Shown here: piece after piece, positions 36,250-55,000 of the stretch
How positions within the stretch are numbered: position 1 is the first letter of the stretch
Layout: each line of letters opens with the position of its first letter
From: Syngnathus acus
Taxonomy: Eukaryota; Chordata; Actinopteri; Syngnathiformes; Syngnathidae
Assembly: GCF_901709675.1 (NCBI RefSeq)
Contig: NC_051089.1
Span: 5,126,476 to 5,190,475 of the forward strand
Direction of reading: 5' to 3'
Length of the DNA stretch: 64,000 nt
Program-made: the position numbers and the translations under genes
The notes under the pieces: model-generated
Told to the model about the DNA's origin: nothing
Seen by the model: only the letters and a program-made list of their open reading frames with translations
Database searches by the model: none

Positions 36250-36941
36250 TCAACTTCTGGTCATCCTTTAAACTCGTCAACATCATCTGCTGTATATGCA
36301 TGCTTGAAAGCGGAATTGAAAAAGGATGCGCATCAGAATAGGAAGCTAAGTTTAAAGCAGCCGCACTGAAACAGGGAACTAATCTTAAAGCCGCAGCACT
36401 GGAATCGGAAGCCAGAATTGTAGCACCTCAAGCAACTGAAATGGAACAGGAAACAAAGTTTAAAGCCACAGCACTGGAATGGGAAGTTAAGATTGAAGCG
36501 GCTAAAGCAGCAGAGATGGAACAGGAGGCTAAGTTTAGAGCTACAGCTCTGGAATGGGAAGCTAAGATTGAAGCAGCTAAAGCAGCAGCACTGGAACAAG
36601 AAGCTAAGCTTGAAGCAGCAACACTGGAATGGGAGGCTGATCTTGAAGCAGCTAAAGCAGCAACACTGGAACAGGAAGCTAAGCTCAAAGCAGCAGTACT
36701 GGAAGTGGCAGCATTGGAACGAGAAGCTAAGCTTAAAGCAGAGAAGGAAGCGATTGATATTCAGACTTGTTTAGCTGCTGCTGATACAAGGCTCAAAGAG
36801 TTGCATTTTCACGAGGAATCCAATGATTCACAAAATGACAACGGTGTCGTATCACAAGAGGAGCAGCTAAATATGAAGGATGAGCCAAACAATTCTGGAG
36901 AAGTTGTTCCACCAATTCCTATTCAAAGCAATGAAGCTTAG
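36250..36941 (+). pseudogene. Gag-like coiled-coil remnant of an LTR retrotransposon
   Basis: A frame open from 36342 to 36941 (first ATG at 36441, giving 166 residues) encodes Ala/Glu/Lys-rich repeats of about 26 residues built around ALEWEAKIEAAKAA, predicted to be a long alpha-helical coiled coil, followed by an acidic polar tail. Just upstream, in another frame, SSTSSAVYACLKAELKK can be read; a Ser/Thr run followed by an Ala/Lys/Glu helix is the layout of Gag proteins of teleost BEL/Pao-type retrotransposons. The frame switch and a stop at 36339-36341 suggest decay. No protease, reverse transcriptase or integrase is found nearby. A host coiled-coil exon is the alternative; splice signals for one were not seen. 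Confidence 0.45.
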
Positions 36942-39900
36942 ACTCAGGACATTTCAAGAACTTAACAACACCCAAACACACATGAAGTAGGCAGAGGTGT
37001 CAAATCCATTTCCACAAAGTAAAAACTCTGCTACAGTTTGACTTTAGCCACACGTGCTTTAAATATTGACATTTCTGAAGCTGTCAAGAAAAAATATTCA
37101 TTTGATGAGTGTGAGTCATAGTCATAGTCCATCATCTTAACTCATTCACTGCCATTGACGTCAAACATCACGTTGTACTGGGCTAGCAGTGAATAAGTTC
37201 ATGTTTATCACTAATGCACACTTACTGTGAGTTTATTTTCTCTGCTGATGATTAAAGCAGTTTTTTTCAAAGCATCTTCAGAATTCCTTGACAAGCTTCA
37301 ATTAGAAACCAGATAATTGATACCTGTAACTCAAACGTTACGCCATCTTATATTGCCATCGTGTCAAACTCTGACAATCTGTGAGTGCCCATTCATCGCT
37401 GCTTGCGGTTTTAATTTCTATTAATGAAGTTCCTATGGTGTAATTAAATAATGTAGAAGTTTTACTTGCAGATGGGTGATAAATCATAATAGGAGTGTAA
37501 TCCTTACCTCACTTCATTTAGTGTAAGAAATAATCATGGGCTTTGTGTAACGGCAGGATTGATGGAATTTGGGTCAGTGTTGAGCTTGTCGGGGGAGCAA
37601 CCTTTACCCCTGATTCAGTACAAATTGACCCCCTTAGATACACAAGGCCACATCCTACAATGTTGTTGGCTGTTTTAAACTTGACCTCACACACATAAAC
37701 TTGCTCCTTACCTCACCCCTAACCCATTACATTAGATTTTGTCTTACATGGAAAAATTACTTTAATCACAATCGAGTTAAATCCTACCATGACCCTTACA
37801 GTTGACCTTTATCGGGTGAGGAACCGCATGCCTCATTATAAGAACTGAGTTTTTCCTTTCACATTGTCACCCCATAAGGGATTTATTAAATAATACGGTT
37901 TTGAACCAATTAAAAAACTGCCTTGCAATAATTGAAGCTGGGACATTAGGTTAATGTAACGCTGTATTTTTTTAAACCAACATTGGCGGCCACGGATTTT
38001 TTTTTATGTACTGGAAGTAAACAAAGGCAGGAAGACACGTATGAATTCACACATGCGCACGCGCACAGAGATAATGAAATCAGGTCTCATTGTGCCCCAG
38101 ATACTGAGGAATATTTCAAATATAATAATAATATGTTGGATTATGGCTCCATATCAGCTCTTGTGTGTGCAAGGAACGCAAGCCGCCCTTGGTATCAACA
38201 GGATCAGTGGATTAATCACAGTGAGACACACACAGATGGTCAGACAGGCAAAATTAGAAAAATATGCAATATGAATACATTTGTCCCACGTAATACCAAG
38301 TGTGATTCATCTATCACGAAGATGTAATGGCTTGATGCATTGGTGTACTTAGCATAGAGACAAAGTTAATTTCTTTATAGGCCAAACATTCCCAGTGATA
38401 TTGCACGCCGCCGTATAAACGATTCTTCTGGGAATATTACGTAAATTAAATGAAAGCCATCTATCTAGTGAGCAAAGCAGCCTTGCGCATTAATTCATTT
38501 GTGTGCGGCACTCAGGGAGCGCTTGGCATGTTATATATTGTTTCATGAAGGAATACGGACTGTACGTTTGCATGAGTGCAAAGTCGAGAACAGGATTTTG
38601 CATCAATTTGTGTTGCTTGAATGAGACATTTTATAAAATGTTTTAAACAATATAAAATATGTTGCTGTTTTACCTTTTGGACATTTTTAACTGTCGTACA
38701 AAAAAATATTTTATTCTTCATCTGGTTATTGAATCCCGTGTTCTCAGTTTGAGGCGACACAAAACATGTTGACACGGACAAGCAAATTCCCCCATTTGTC
38801 GGATCAACAAGCTTCCTGAGCTGTACCGTTGACCCGCTCAACCCTCGAAGGCATCGCTTTATTCTTCCAGGAAGAGCTGATAGTTTGTGATGCTTTCAAA
38901 GAAACTAGGAAGAGGACAACTAAGTGAATCCAGCTGTTGTTATTGTTGTCTAGGAAGACGAACGCAAGCTCTGAAAAAGATTTTTAGATCCCACGGAGGC
39001 TTGGATTTTATTCTCGGGCCTGCTCGTCGTCTTTCATGAGTGACAGGGAAAGATTTCCCTCGCGGATGCACGGTTATCATTTCGGAAATGTCTCATCCAT
39101 CCATCTGTCTATGTATGTACCCCAAATACATTTCCTCAATTAAGAATTAACAAGGCGCAACTATTAAAGCCTCACAAAAACAAACAAGAGCTCCCTGACG
39201 AATAGGACGCCAGCCCTTTTTTTTCCCCCCTACTAACTGCTGTCAGCGCCTTGCCGCCACATCGCGTTCCATTTCCGTCCTGGACAAAACATTCCACGTG
39301 ACAACCAAATGGAATTACCTCCAAAAAAAGAAATGGTGTAGCATTTTGAATATTTCACAATTACTAAAAGCAATCCCAGTTAGCAATTCATATTTCATGC
39401 CTATGTCCTCACCACTACAAAGTATCTCTGAGGCTAATTTGTCTATGATGTGAGTAAGACATCAATAATTGAGTTCCTTGAAAGATTGCACAAGCAAAGC
39501 CCTTGATGACCCCCCCCCTTCAGGGAAACCACGTACGAACAGACTGTTTGCTTGTCCTCGATGGGGACGACCCTCTTTTTAGACTGTAAATAAATCTCGG
39601 AAGTACAACCAAAATACAAAAATGGGCAGAGTCAAACCAGATTAGAAACCCTTTGGGGGTTTTGAATTTGGTTTGACACCGGAATTGAAACCCATCACCA
39701 ACTCTGATGTTTGCTTAGCTTGAGATTTTGAATTATTTTCACAAATATAACCGTTCACTATTTTTTTCCGAATAGTCTTATCCAAGTGTTCGATCAACTT
39801 GACATCCTGATAAAGTTAAACTTCTAGACTTCCTGGCAGCGAGTGCAGGCCAGCCCCCGTGTCCTACAAACGCACACAAATCATTTACACGCTGTACTCA

Positions 39901-42900
39901 TCAAAGGCAACTTTCCTTCATCCCCGCCGAGGCCCAACGTTGAGCTTCCAAATCAACCTCCCTAAGCACCGAAGCCAAGGATACGATCCATTTTTTAAAT
40001 GCAGCTGTTGACCTATTATCGCGATACCATCAGAGACCCCCTCCATCTTTTCTGCGGAACGTTGTGCGTTTGCTGCGTCGGTGTTTACAAGGCACGCTTG
40101 AGGGGAAAACAGAACGACGCCGTTAAACGAGGCAATCGGGCTAATGTCGCTGCGGGCCTGGCGCGCAAACAAAAACAAATTGTCAGTCAAATGGCGCCAT
40201 TCTTTGATTCGGCGACACAACGCACAACAATGATTACCCCGGCAGTGTTAAACTCCTCCCGTGTCTTGCCGGAATCATAAATAAAATATGCCCGAGATAA
40301 TGGATTTACTGTATACTCAATAATTCATCATCCAGTGATATAGTGTGTATCGCCGGGTTCTGTAACACAGCGCTTAGCCAAATTAAGTTAGCATGAAACA
40401 GATTTATTGACAGCTTGTTGCAAAGTTCATTTACTCAGCCGCCATTGCTTAATTACTCCTGCGAATGGAGAAACAAACAATGCCGGCAGACTCTAAGACT
40501 CTAAAACGCACAGTGTCATGAGACACTAGAAAACATTGCATTTTTTTTGTCTCCGTTTTGTATCATGTTAAATTAAATCTTTTTTTTTTTCAATTTTGAA
40601 TAGGAGCTTGGCCAGGTCAACAATTTGACACAATTTCTCCATATTATTGTTTTGTTCAAACTGCACTGATAGCAAACTGAGTGTTTTTGTTTTATATATT
40701 TTTTTGGGTGAGGTGAGGGGGGTCATCTGTTCTTTATAATCCTGAATCGGGATGTGGATGATGTCTTTCCAAACTGCAGAATGAATGGACAGCCCTGATA
40801 TGGAATCCATGGAGGTGTCCTGTCCGATCCAATGAGTGAATGATGCCATATGCTCGTACAGGGTCATCCAGTCCAGCACATCAACAATTCACACCATTAA
40901 TAATAAGAAAGGGTGGCTTCTTCCAGGAATGCCAGCAGGATGGCCACAAATGGGACATTCTGGAAGTAATGCCGGGTCAAGTCATTGGGCTCCAGCTGGC
41001 TTGGTATCGTCATGCCCCCTGCCTGTTTGACCCCCGTCCAGCTGAACAGACTTCAGGCCTGGATGTAAGACCCCCATCCCCTCTGCCCCAATCCCCCATC
41101 AGTAGCTGAAAATGATTGCAATGGGCTAAAATGAATAAATTGATTCAACTAACAAATTGCAAGGGTAAATTAACCCAAAAAATATTATTGCACTTTTGAT
41201 TATGGAAATTGTTGATAAGCGGGATTTAAGAATGGAGCAATTCACAGGTTATAATTTGCCGACTAGTGGCTTTTATACAGAACGCGTAAAATTGCTAGAA
41301 CTGTTACAATTCCGATATTACCTTTGCGAGCGTAAAATTGACAAGTTGACCTCATTCAGTGTCAGGAGGTAGCATTTATACTCAACAGGCATGTGGCATA
41401 ATGCCTACCTGGGATTGTGTATTAGGTGTTGATAAGTAGATATCAGCTCCACTTGAGTCTGCCACCCGTGCAGCAAATAAATACAAATAAAATTCAACAT
41501 CTAAACACATGTATGCTAAAAACACAGATTGTTGGTTCCAACCTGAAGAAAACAATTTACATGCAAATCAAAACATTATCTTCTCCCTGCAGAATAGTAT
41601 TCATATGCACAGATATGTTCAGTTGCAGTTAAGCCTAACTTCTCTCCCAGTTTTTATTGGAAGAGGCAGGAGGGCCTGTGTGTATTCATAGGCAGCCATT
41701 TTGAAATTCCGGTCTCTGCGAGGGATCAAGCCTTTTAAGGGATGGCACACATGGAATAAGTGACAGGCTGGATGTTGTCTGGTCAGAAAATTTAACTATA
41801 TGTAGCATGGCTAAAGCGGAAAGGGGGGGTTGCTTTGTGTGATAAACCACCAAGTCCTGTTTGGGGCCTGTCGTCTGTCAAAAGTGCTTCATTAGAGAAT
41901 CTGAGCTTGCTGTGGTGTGTTGGCAGTAATATGCCACAAGAGCGGAAAAAAGTGATGTCAAGCGGGAATGGACGTAATTGGAGATTTATGCCAAAGATCT
42001 TGACTTCAATGGGACGGAGACGCTCCAGGGGCAAGCCACACGTTGGCCACTAGAGGCCAGTAAAGTTGCATTAGAAATAACTTTACAGTAAATCTTTAAA
42101 TACTGTATTATTATTATTATTCACGCATTTATTTTCTCCCACATGTTCTGAATTATGATAATTTAAACATTTTTATTGTTTCTGACGTTACACATATGTT
42201 ACAGTTTTTCATTTATAATGTATGTGTATTGTAAAAAATTAATGTGATTAGATTTAATTATTTATGAATAGTGAATCTAATTGCAAGATGCCCTCGATTT
42301 TATTGTCCCTCGGGTTGAACTCAGAACTGTCACATAATTGCATCTGCTTCATAAAAATTTACATCAAAAGCTTCAATACTAGTTACAATTTGTGAACACA
42401 CAACCTATTGAATGACTAACGGTGTTCAAACTTTAGACTGGTAGCATGGATATTAATAATTATATATAAACACTTTTTTTTATTTTGCTTCAGTGGACAT
42501 TTCAAGATTATTTTTCAATTGGGCTTTTCCCACTTTCCGCCACCAGACGTCAGTGTTTGAGCAATTTACGTACTTGCTCGTTTTTGCCGCCGGGTGTCAG
42601 TGTTGCTCATAAAAACGTGTGGCACTGAATTCAGGGTTTATAAAAGCATCAACTCAACTTTTCATACTGTACAATTACGTGATGCTAAAAGTTTCAAGAA
42701 GGAAGTATAAAGAAATCCTAATTCATATGTTGAGTCACATCATTATCAGGACAGTGGATAAAAATATTTCTAAGAAATAAATTATTTGACAAAAGTACAC
42801 GATAGTCAGAAAACATTTCATCTGTGATTATGGTCATGTTTTTCACGAATGCTATCACTGGTATTAGTTGCACTTAACATCTGAGCTTGTTACTTGCTTA

Positions 42901-42960
42901 AGAATGGTGCAAAAGCATTTCATAATACAAATACATTTATTATGAATATCAAATGCATTA
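36942..42960. other. Gene desert, part 4
   Basis: No gene is recognised between the gag-like remnant and the mmp2 promoter. CpG-containing unique blocks occur at 38990-39300 and 39960-40290; the latter includes GTCAGTCAAATGGCGCCATT-like sequence. The block at 40830-41110 is also low in repeats. From 42060 on the DNA is strongly AT-rich with a short TTA microsatellite at about 42105-42120. Confidence 0.55.
37137..37202. mobile_element. Internally deleted MITE with TAACTCATTCACTGCCA ends
   Basis: The left end TTAACTCATTCACTGCCATT and the right end CTAGCAGTGAATAAGTTCAT are inverted copies separated by only about 25 bp. The TTCACTGCCATTGACG motif is familiar from teleost interspersed repeats. 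This copy seems to be reduced to its two ends. Confidence 0.5.
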
Positions 42961-43269
42961 GCCAATTGTATAAACAAAACCAATGCAACAACTAATGCAA
43001 AGGCCCGTATGTGGCCCTTCCAGACATACTTTATCCACCTTAGATCATCATGCCTCCCACTTTCAGCTCTGCTTTCGTCACGGCTCCAAGGCTGCGCACA
43101 AAGAAGGAAGAAAAAAAAAGTGCTTGTGTAAGCAAAAAAATGAGAAAGCGCTTGAGGTGAAAGGAAAAAGAAAGAAAGAAAAAATCTGCAGAAGAGCAGA
43201 AGCTGCACACACAGGAGGACCTTCGAGAAACTTTGAGCAACTTTTCAGGACACTCAAAAGGCTTTCAAA
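42961..43269 (+). promoter_or_regulatory. Putative mmp2 promoter and 5' UTR
   Basis: TATAAA at 42969-42974 and CCAAT at 42980-42984 lie 300 bp before the start codon. The region from 43100 to 43200 is a purine-rich (AAGAAGGAAG, AAAGAAAGAAAG) stretch. The leader just before the ATG reads TTTCAAAATGG, with A at -3 and G at +4, a good vertebrate start context. Transcription start not determinable from sequence. Confidence 0.35.
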
Positions 43270-50247
<6,978 letters not shown>

Positions 50248-51128
50248 GCACATCACCTGTGATGAGGACAATGCCAAACACTTTATCATACTCGACCCGA
50301 GGCCGCTGCGGCGCACGCTGCGTTTTAATCCTGCCTCGGAAGCCTCCATTGGACTTTCTATACAGCGAAACACAGCTAGGTTTTAATGTGTGACGATTCA
50401 TTTGTCAAGCACATGCACATTTACTATGTCTTGTACTCTTTCTTTTGTATAGTTATTTGGTTTTAATCCAGTTTTTTAACAGTGACATCAGGTATGTCCA
50501 CACTAAAATGAAAAGTTTTTTTTTTTTTACCGTGATGAGCTTGTTGTAAACAGTATGAGGATTCCACTTTTGGCTGAGATAAAGTGTTTAAAGTAGTTTT
50601 TATAAGAAATGTATTTGACTATAGTTGATTTGCTCGTGGTTGTGCACTACATTTGAAAAAAAAAAAAGACTTTTGCACAATCTCTGTGACCGAATATGGT
50701 GCTTTAGAAACTTTCTTAAGAAAATGCACGCAATGGAGTGTCAAACTGAAGGATATGTTTACGCAACAAATAGTTGTGATCTTTTAATTTGACACTCATT
50801 TGTAGATACATGCATTTTTATATTCTGTGTAATGTCTGAAGTGGGGGAGTTTCCAGGAATATGTTTAGACAGCCATTAATTTCCTCTTGTTTAGCACTTT
50901 GTAGAAGCTTTAATGTTTTAGTTTGGTACTGAGGGACTGAAGGCACAGGTTGGCCCTTTAGGTCTTGTTTGCTGCATGATAAAATCATGACAAAAGTACC
51001 GCTGTAGTATTGCAAAAAAAATCTATTTGTTTTACACTCAACTTGTTGATACAGTGGTAGTTTTTTTTGTCTTGGTTTCCATGCTTGTGCACTTTTTTAC
51101 TGTCATTAATAAAGATGGTCATTATAAG
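50248..51128 (+). other. mmp2 3' UTR
   Basis: AT-rich sequence follows the stop codon. The first clear AATAAA is at 51108-51113, about 860 nt after the stop; cleavage is expected around 51125-51135. A second AATAAA lies at about 51162. No other gene is seen. Confidence 0.65.
51108..51113 (+). terminator. mmp2 polyadenylation signal AATAAA
   Basis: Canonical hexamer in the context CATTAATAAAGATGG, followed about 35-60 bp later by TG-rich sequence (GATGTGAGATGGATGTGATT) that could be the downstream element. It is the first canonical signal after the mmp2 stop. Confidence 0.65.
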
Positions 51129-51608
51129 GTAATGATGTGAGATGGATGTGATTTATATATACAATAAACCAAACCGAAGATGGCAGAAACTGAAAATCTG
51201 TCCCAAAACCTTTGACCATAACCATTTGTGCTGTTTAATACTTTTTTAAATACATAAAACTGCCCCACCTTGTGGAAATTTTAGTACAGTACAATAAACG
51301 TGTTTCTCTTTTTCTTTTCTTTTCTTTTTTAACAGTAATCATTTCTTTAGCTCATATACGCACAAAAATTGGTTTAACCTTTGCGAGTTTACATTTGTGA
51401 ATATGAGACTTTGTTAGAATTATAATGAGATTTTTTAGTTTTTAGTTTAGGTTTTTTTTGTTTGTTTGTTTTGTTTTGTTGTCACACTTTAAAAAGCCAA
51501 AACTTACATTCTGCAAAGTATACTCGAAGTTACATGAGACATTATTCACAATAAATCTGCAAATGTACTCCCACGGTTTACGGGTATGAGTGCATTTCCA
51601 AAGCAGAG

Positions 51609-51646
51609 AACCCTAACCCTAACCCTAACCCTAACCCTAACCCTAA
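51609..51646. repeat. Interstitial telomeric repeat (CCCTAA)6
   Basis: Six perfect CCCTAA units with an AA lead-in, ending AAAACTAAATG. Perfect tandem vertebrate telomere repeats at an internal location, between mmp2 and lpcat2. Probably inserted during repair of a double-strand break; short tracts of this kind are known from vertebrate chromosomes. Confidence 0.95.
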
Positions 51647-51848
51647 AACTAAATGTATCATAGGTTACATTGATGAATAATTTTTCGTGAAACGTCTTTC
51701 ACCCTATTTACTTATTTATTTTTAAGTTTTTGTTTATAATGGAAAATGTTACAACTAATTATCAAAAATTATTGAAGAATTAATTTTTTAAGTTTGTTTA
51801 ACAATCTGTCAAATCGGTGAAGTAGGAGAGGCGGAGCTTGAGTTGGGT

Positions 51849-51970
51849 CACTTCCGGGATGGCTTCGGCTGTCTGTTTTGCTAGCAGGAACGCTGAGATT
51901 TTCCGTGTGCAATAGGCAAAAGGAGAAGAAAAAGAGAAAGCGGTAGATGAGGCTCTCCGACGCGGAAGTG
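51849..51970 (+). promoter_or_regulatory. Candidate lpcat2 core promoter with two ETS sites
   Basis: CACTTCCGGG (51849-51858) and CGGAAGTG (51963-51970) are ETS-family motifs in opposite orientation, 105 bp apart, within 180 bp of the start codon. Paired ETS sites without a TATA box are usual in promoters of metabolic and housekeeping genes, and ETS sites of this form are often found at the transcription start itself. Confidence 0.4.
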
Positions 51971-52028
51971 AAATGATAACATGAAGCTGCTCCTGTAACT
52001 GCACCGTGCATCTTTTTCCTGCCTCGCG

Positions 52029-55000
52029 ATGCCGTCTGAACGCGTCTTCGCCCTGCCGAGGCAGCAATCACTGCTCCTGCCTGCTGTCATCAACCCTTTT
52101 GTGCAGGACACTAAACTGTCCAAGGCCACCATAATCAAAGTGAGTGACAATGGCGCATTAGTATCAATGCAAAGTAGAATTAAAAGCGTGGCCACATGCG
52201 TGGGATTGATTGCATGTCCCCTCCGGCCTCTGTAATCTGCTTTGCAGTGTGCACAGCCAGAACAATAAGAGCCCTTATGTGCTGCTTATTGATCTGGATT
52301 TGACGCATGGAATGTGTCTTTCCTGACACAACTATTACTGTGTTTGTGCAGTGTGTCCTCCAGGGAATCATCCTGGTTCCTCTCCGAGCCATCCTCATCT
52401 CATTGGTCCTCATGGTGACCTGGCCAGTGGCTGTCATCATCACCTTCAAGCATCCTCTGAAGGGAGCAGTGGCACCAATGACAGGATGGAGAAGGTAACC
52501 TGGTTAATGGTTGAGGGAAAGAAAGCAGATACTTACAAATGTAATTTGTTGACCAAGTTTGTAACTCGATTTACTCATTCGGGCCAAAAATGAAAAGTAC
52601 CATGCGGATGTTATCATTAGTGGTATGAAAATGAAGCTTCAAATTTGCTTCATGAACCAGTTGTATTTTTGTGACTCCTCTACATGACATTGTTGGTTTA
52701 AATTGAGCGATTTACGAAATGGCAGGTCAGTGTACTTTCAGCCCAATGTGCCATGTAGAAGAGTCCCAAAATACAACAACTGGTTCATGAAGCAATTTGA
52801 AGCTTTCTATTCCCAACAGTAGCTATCAGCACAAAGCTAGCATCTGTGACCATGACATGGATAACCTATAACCCAATGAAGTCACCACCAATACTGAACG
52901 ATGTATGGTCTCTATATTATTACTTTTCACATTATTCAGAGTAGGTCTGGAACGTATCCCCGATGATACACAGGGGCTTACTGTACATTTATAGACGGAA
53001 ATTAGGATTACGGCATTAGGCAAACAACATTCAGTATGATAGCAACCCATTTAAACCGCTGTCCTGCACAATAACAATATCAACGCAAATGCATTTTCTA
53101 TATCGCTCATTATGAGAACTTGAGGCGTATCACAGCTGACTGAGAAAAAGCAGACACACCCCTCGGGCTGATCGTATTTACCGGTATTGTAGAGACAGAC
53201 AGCCTTTCGCTCTTATTTTCACACCGTCACTGATTAGGAACTGAATACATGACACATTACACCATCAGTGACAACACAAATGATCAAAAGAGTGCTGAAC
53301 TCTTCCTGTCTCGCATTACATTACATTCCAGTTGTTGAAATAATCCTTTTGTAATATTTTTAAAAAGTCATTTTGTAGTCTCAAATGGTCATTTAAAACT
53401 TTGGTAGTGAAAAAAAATCTGTGCTGTTAATCATTAGAGGATGTACTCAATTTTACGAGCTTGTTCTCGGATTTGCCTTCCAAACCAAAAATGCCCGCCA
53501 GGCAAAGCAGCGTATCATCAAAACAAATAGATATTGACATTGTTTGTATTAAGTGCTTTTCTTTTTTTTGGGGGGGGAGATCATATCTGCACCAGCAGTG
53601 TTACTTTAGCTGACTTCCTAGAACACGGGCAGTGAGTACCATAAACCGTTTGGGTTCTTGCACTGTTTATTTTTAATTCCTCCATTATCTGATTGCCGTA
53701 GTCAAACAGAATGGGAACGGTCGAAGCAGTTGACTTTAGCAATGAGGAAGTGAAGGACGGAAGTCAAAAGTGGTTGCAGGCTTAAGTTGTACAATGTTTT
53801 GCAATCCTCATTGCAAAGACATTGGAAATTATTTAAAAAAATAAATAAATAAGACCCTTGTGGACTTCACTCTTTGGATGCTAAACAAAAATTCGTGCCA
53901 TCCGCAGGCTGATGTGTCAGAGCGTGATGGCCGCCCTGGGGAGAGCCTATTACTTTTGCATGGGCTTCCGGGTGGTCGTGAAGGGCAAACAAGTGGGCAG
54001 CGCCGAGGCCCCCATTCTGGCCGTGGCCCCCCACTCCACTTTCTTCGATGGCATAGTGTGCATCGTGGCGGGCTTGCCTTCCACTGTGTCCCGTGTGGAG
54101 AACCTGGCCACGCCCATATTTGGCAGTGAGACACTTTTTATTTTTAATATTATATTATATTATATTATATTATATTATATTATATTATATTATATTATAT
54201 TCGCTTTCGGGATATAAGATGTTGGTGGAGCAGCCATGGCACCTCTTTTGTTTTCTTTTATCTTTTCTCGCAGGGTTCGTACGCTGCCTCCAGCCAGTAC
54301 TGGTGTCCAGAAAAGACCCTGACTCAAGAAAGAACACCATCCAAGAAATTGTTGGCAGAGCCAAGTCAGGAGGTCTCTGGCCGCAGGTATAAAAAAAAAA
54401 AAACCACCAATAAGCCACACCTTGTTACTAAAGAAGAATTTAAGAGTTTGACATAGAAGCTGGTTGAATATGTTTTTTGATTTACTGATTTGTTCCTCAG
54501 GTTTTGATATTTCCTGAGGGGACGTGTACAAATCGCTCGTGTCTCATCACATTCAAACTAGGTATTCAAATTATTCCTTCTTTTTCCTGTTTTCATTAAG
54601 TTAACTGCGAGCTGCAACTTCTGATGCACCCTGGATTAGACCCCAAGATGTACACAAACAAACTTACTGACAATTTAGAGTTATAATTATTGGACCGAGC
54701 AATGCTTGTTGTTGGAATTTGAGAGAAAGCGGAAGGAAAGCATTCAGGAAGGCTGAAACCAAGATTAGACTAATTTGTAAAAATCCGTACGTAATTGACA
54801 CCTCCTGAAAAGCTATTTAATATAGATGGCAGCAAAGCACTACTTATAGCTAATCCGATCACTTCAACATAGTTCCATGGCACCAAGATACCTCAAAATG
54901 GTGAAATAGTGAATTATGAGTATGCAGGGAAAATATTTTGGCAATGTAAAATCTATGAAAAAAATTCTCCAGAAATGCTGACTTTTTTTCTCTTCTTGCA

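Larger units (their letters stand above)
51129..52028. other. mmp2-lpcat2 intergenic spacer with lpcat2 promoter
   Basis: Only about 0.9 kb separates the mmp2 polyadenylation signal from the lpcat2 start codon. The left two thirds are AT-rich and contain a telomere-like tract (51609-51646). The right third (51830-52028) becomes GC-richer and TATA-less, with ETS-type motifs, and is taken as the lpcat2 promoter and 5' UTR. Confidence 0.55.

Noticed and set aside
36333-36688. Minus-strand Cys/Phe-rich and Ser/Ala-rich frames
   Set aside because: They are antisense shadows of the repetitive gag-like frame on the plus strand; their regularity comes from the repeat.
54190-54531. 113-codon minus-strand frame across lpcat2 exons 4-5
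   Set aside because: Antisense of real coding exons.
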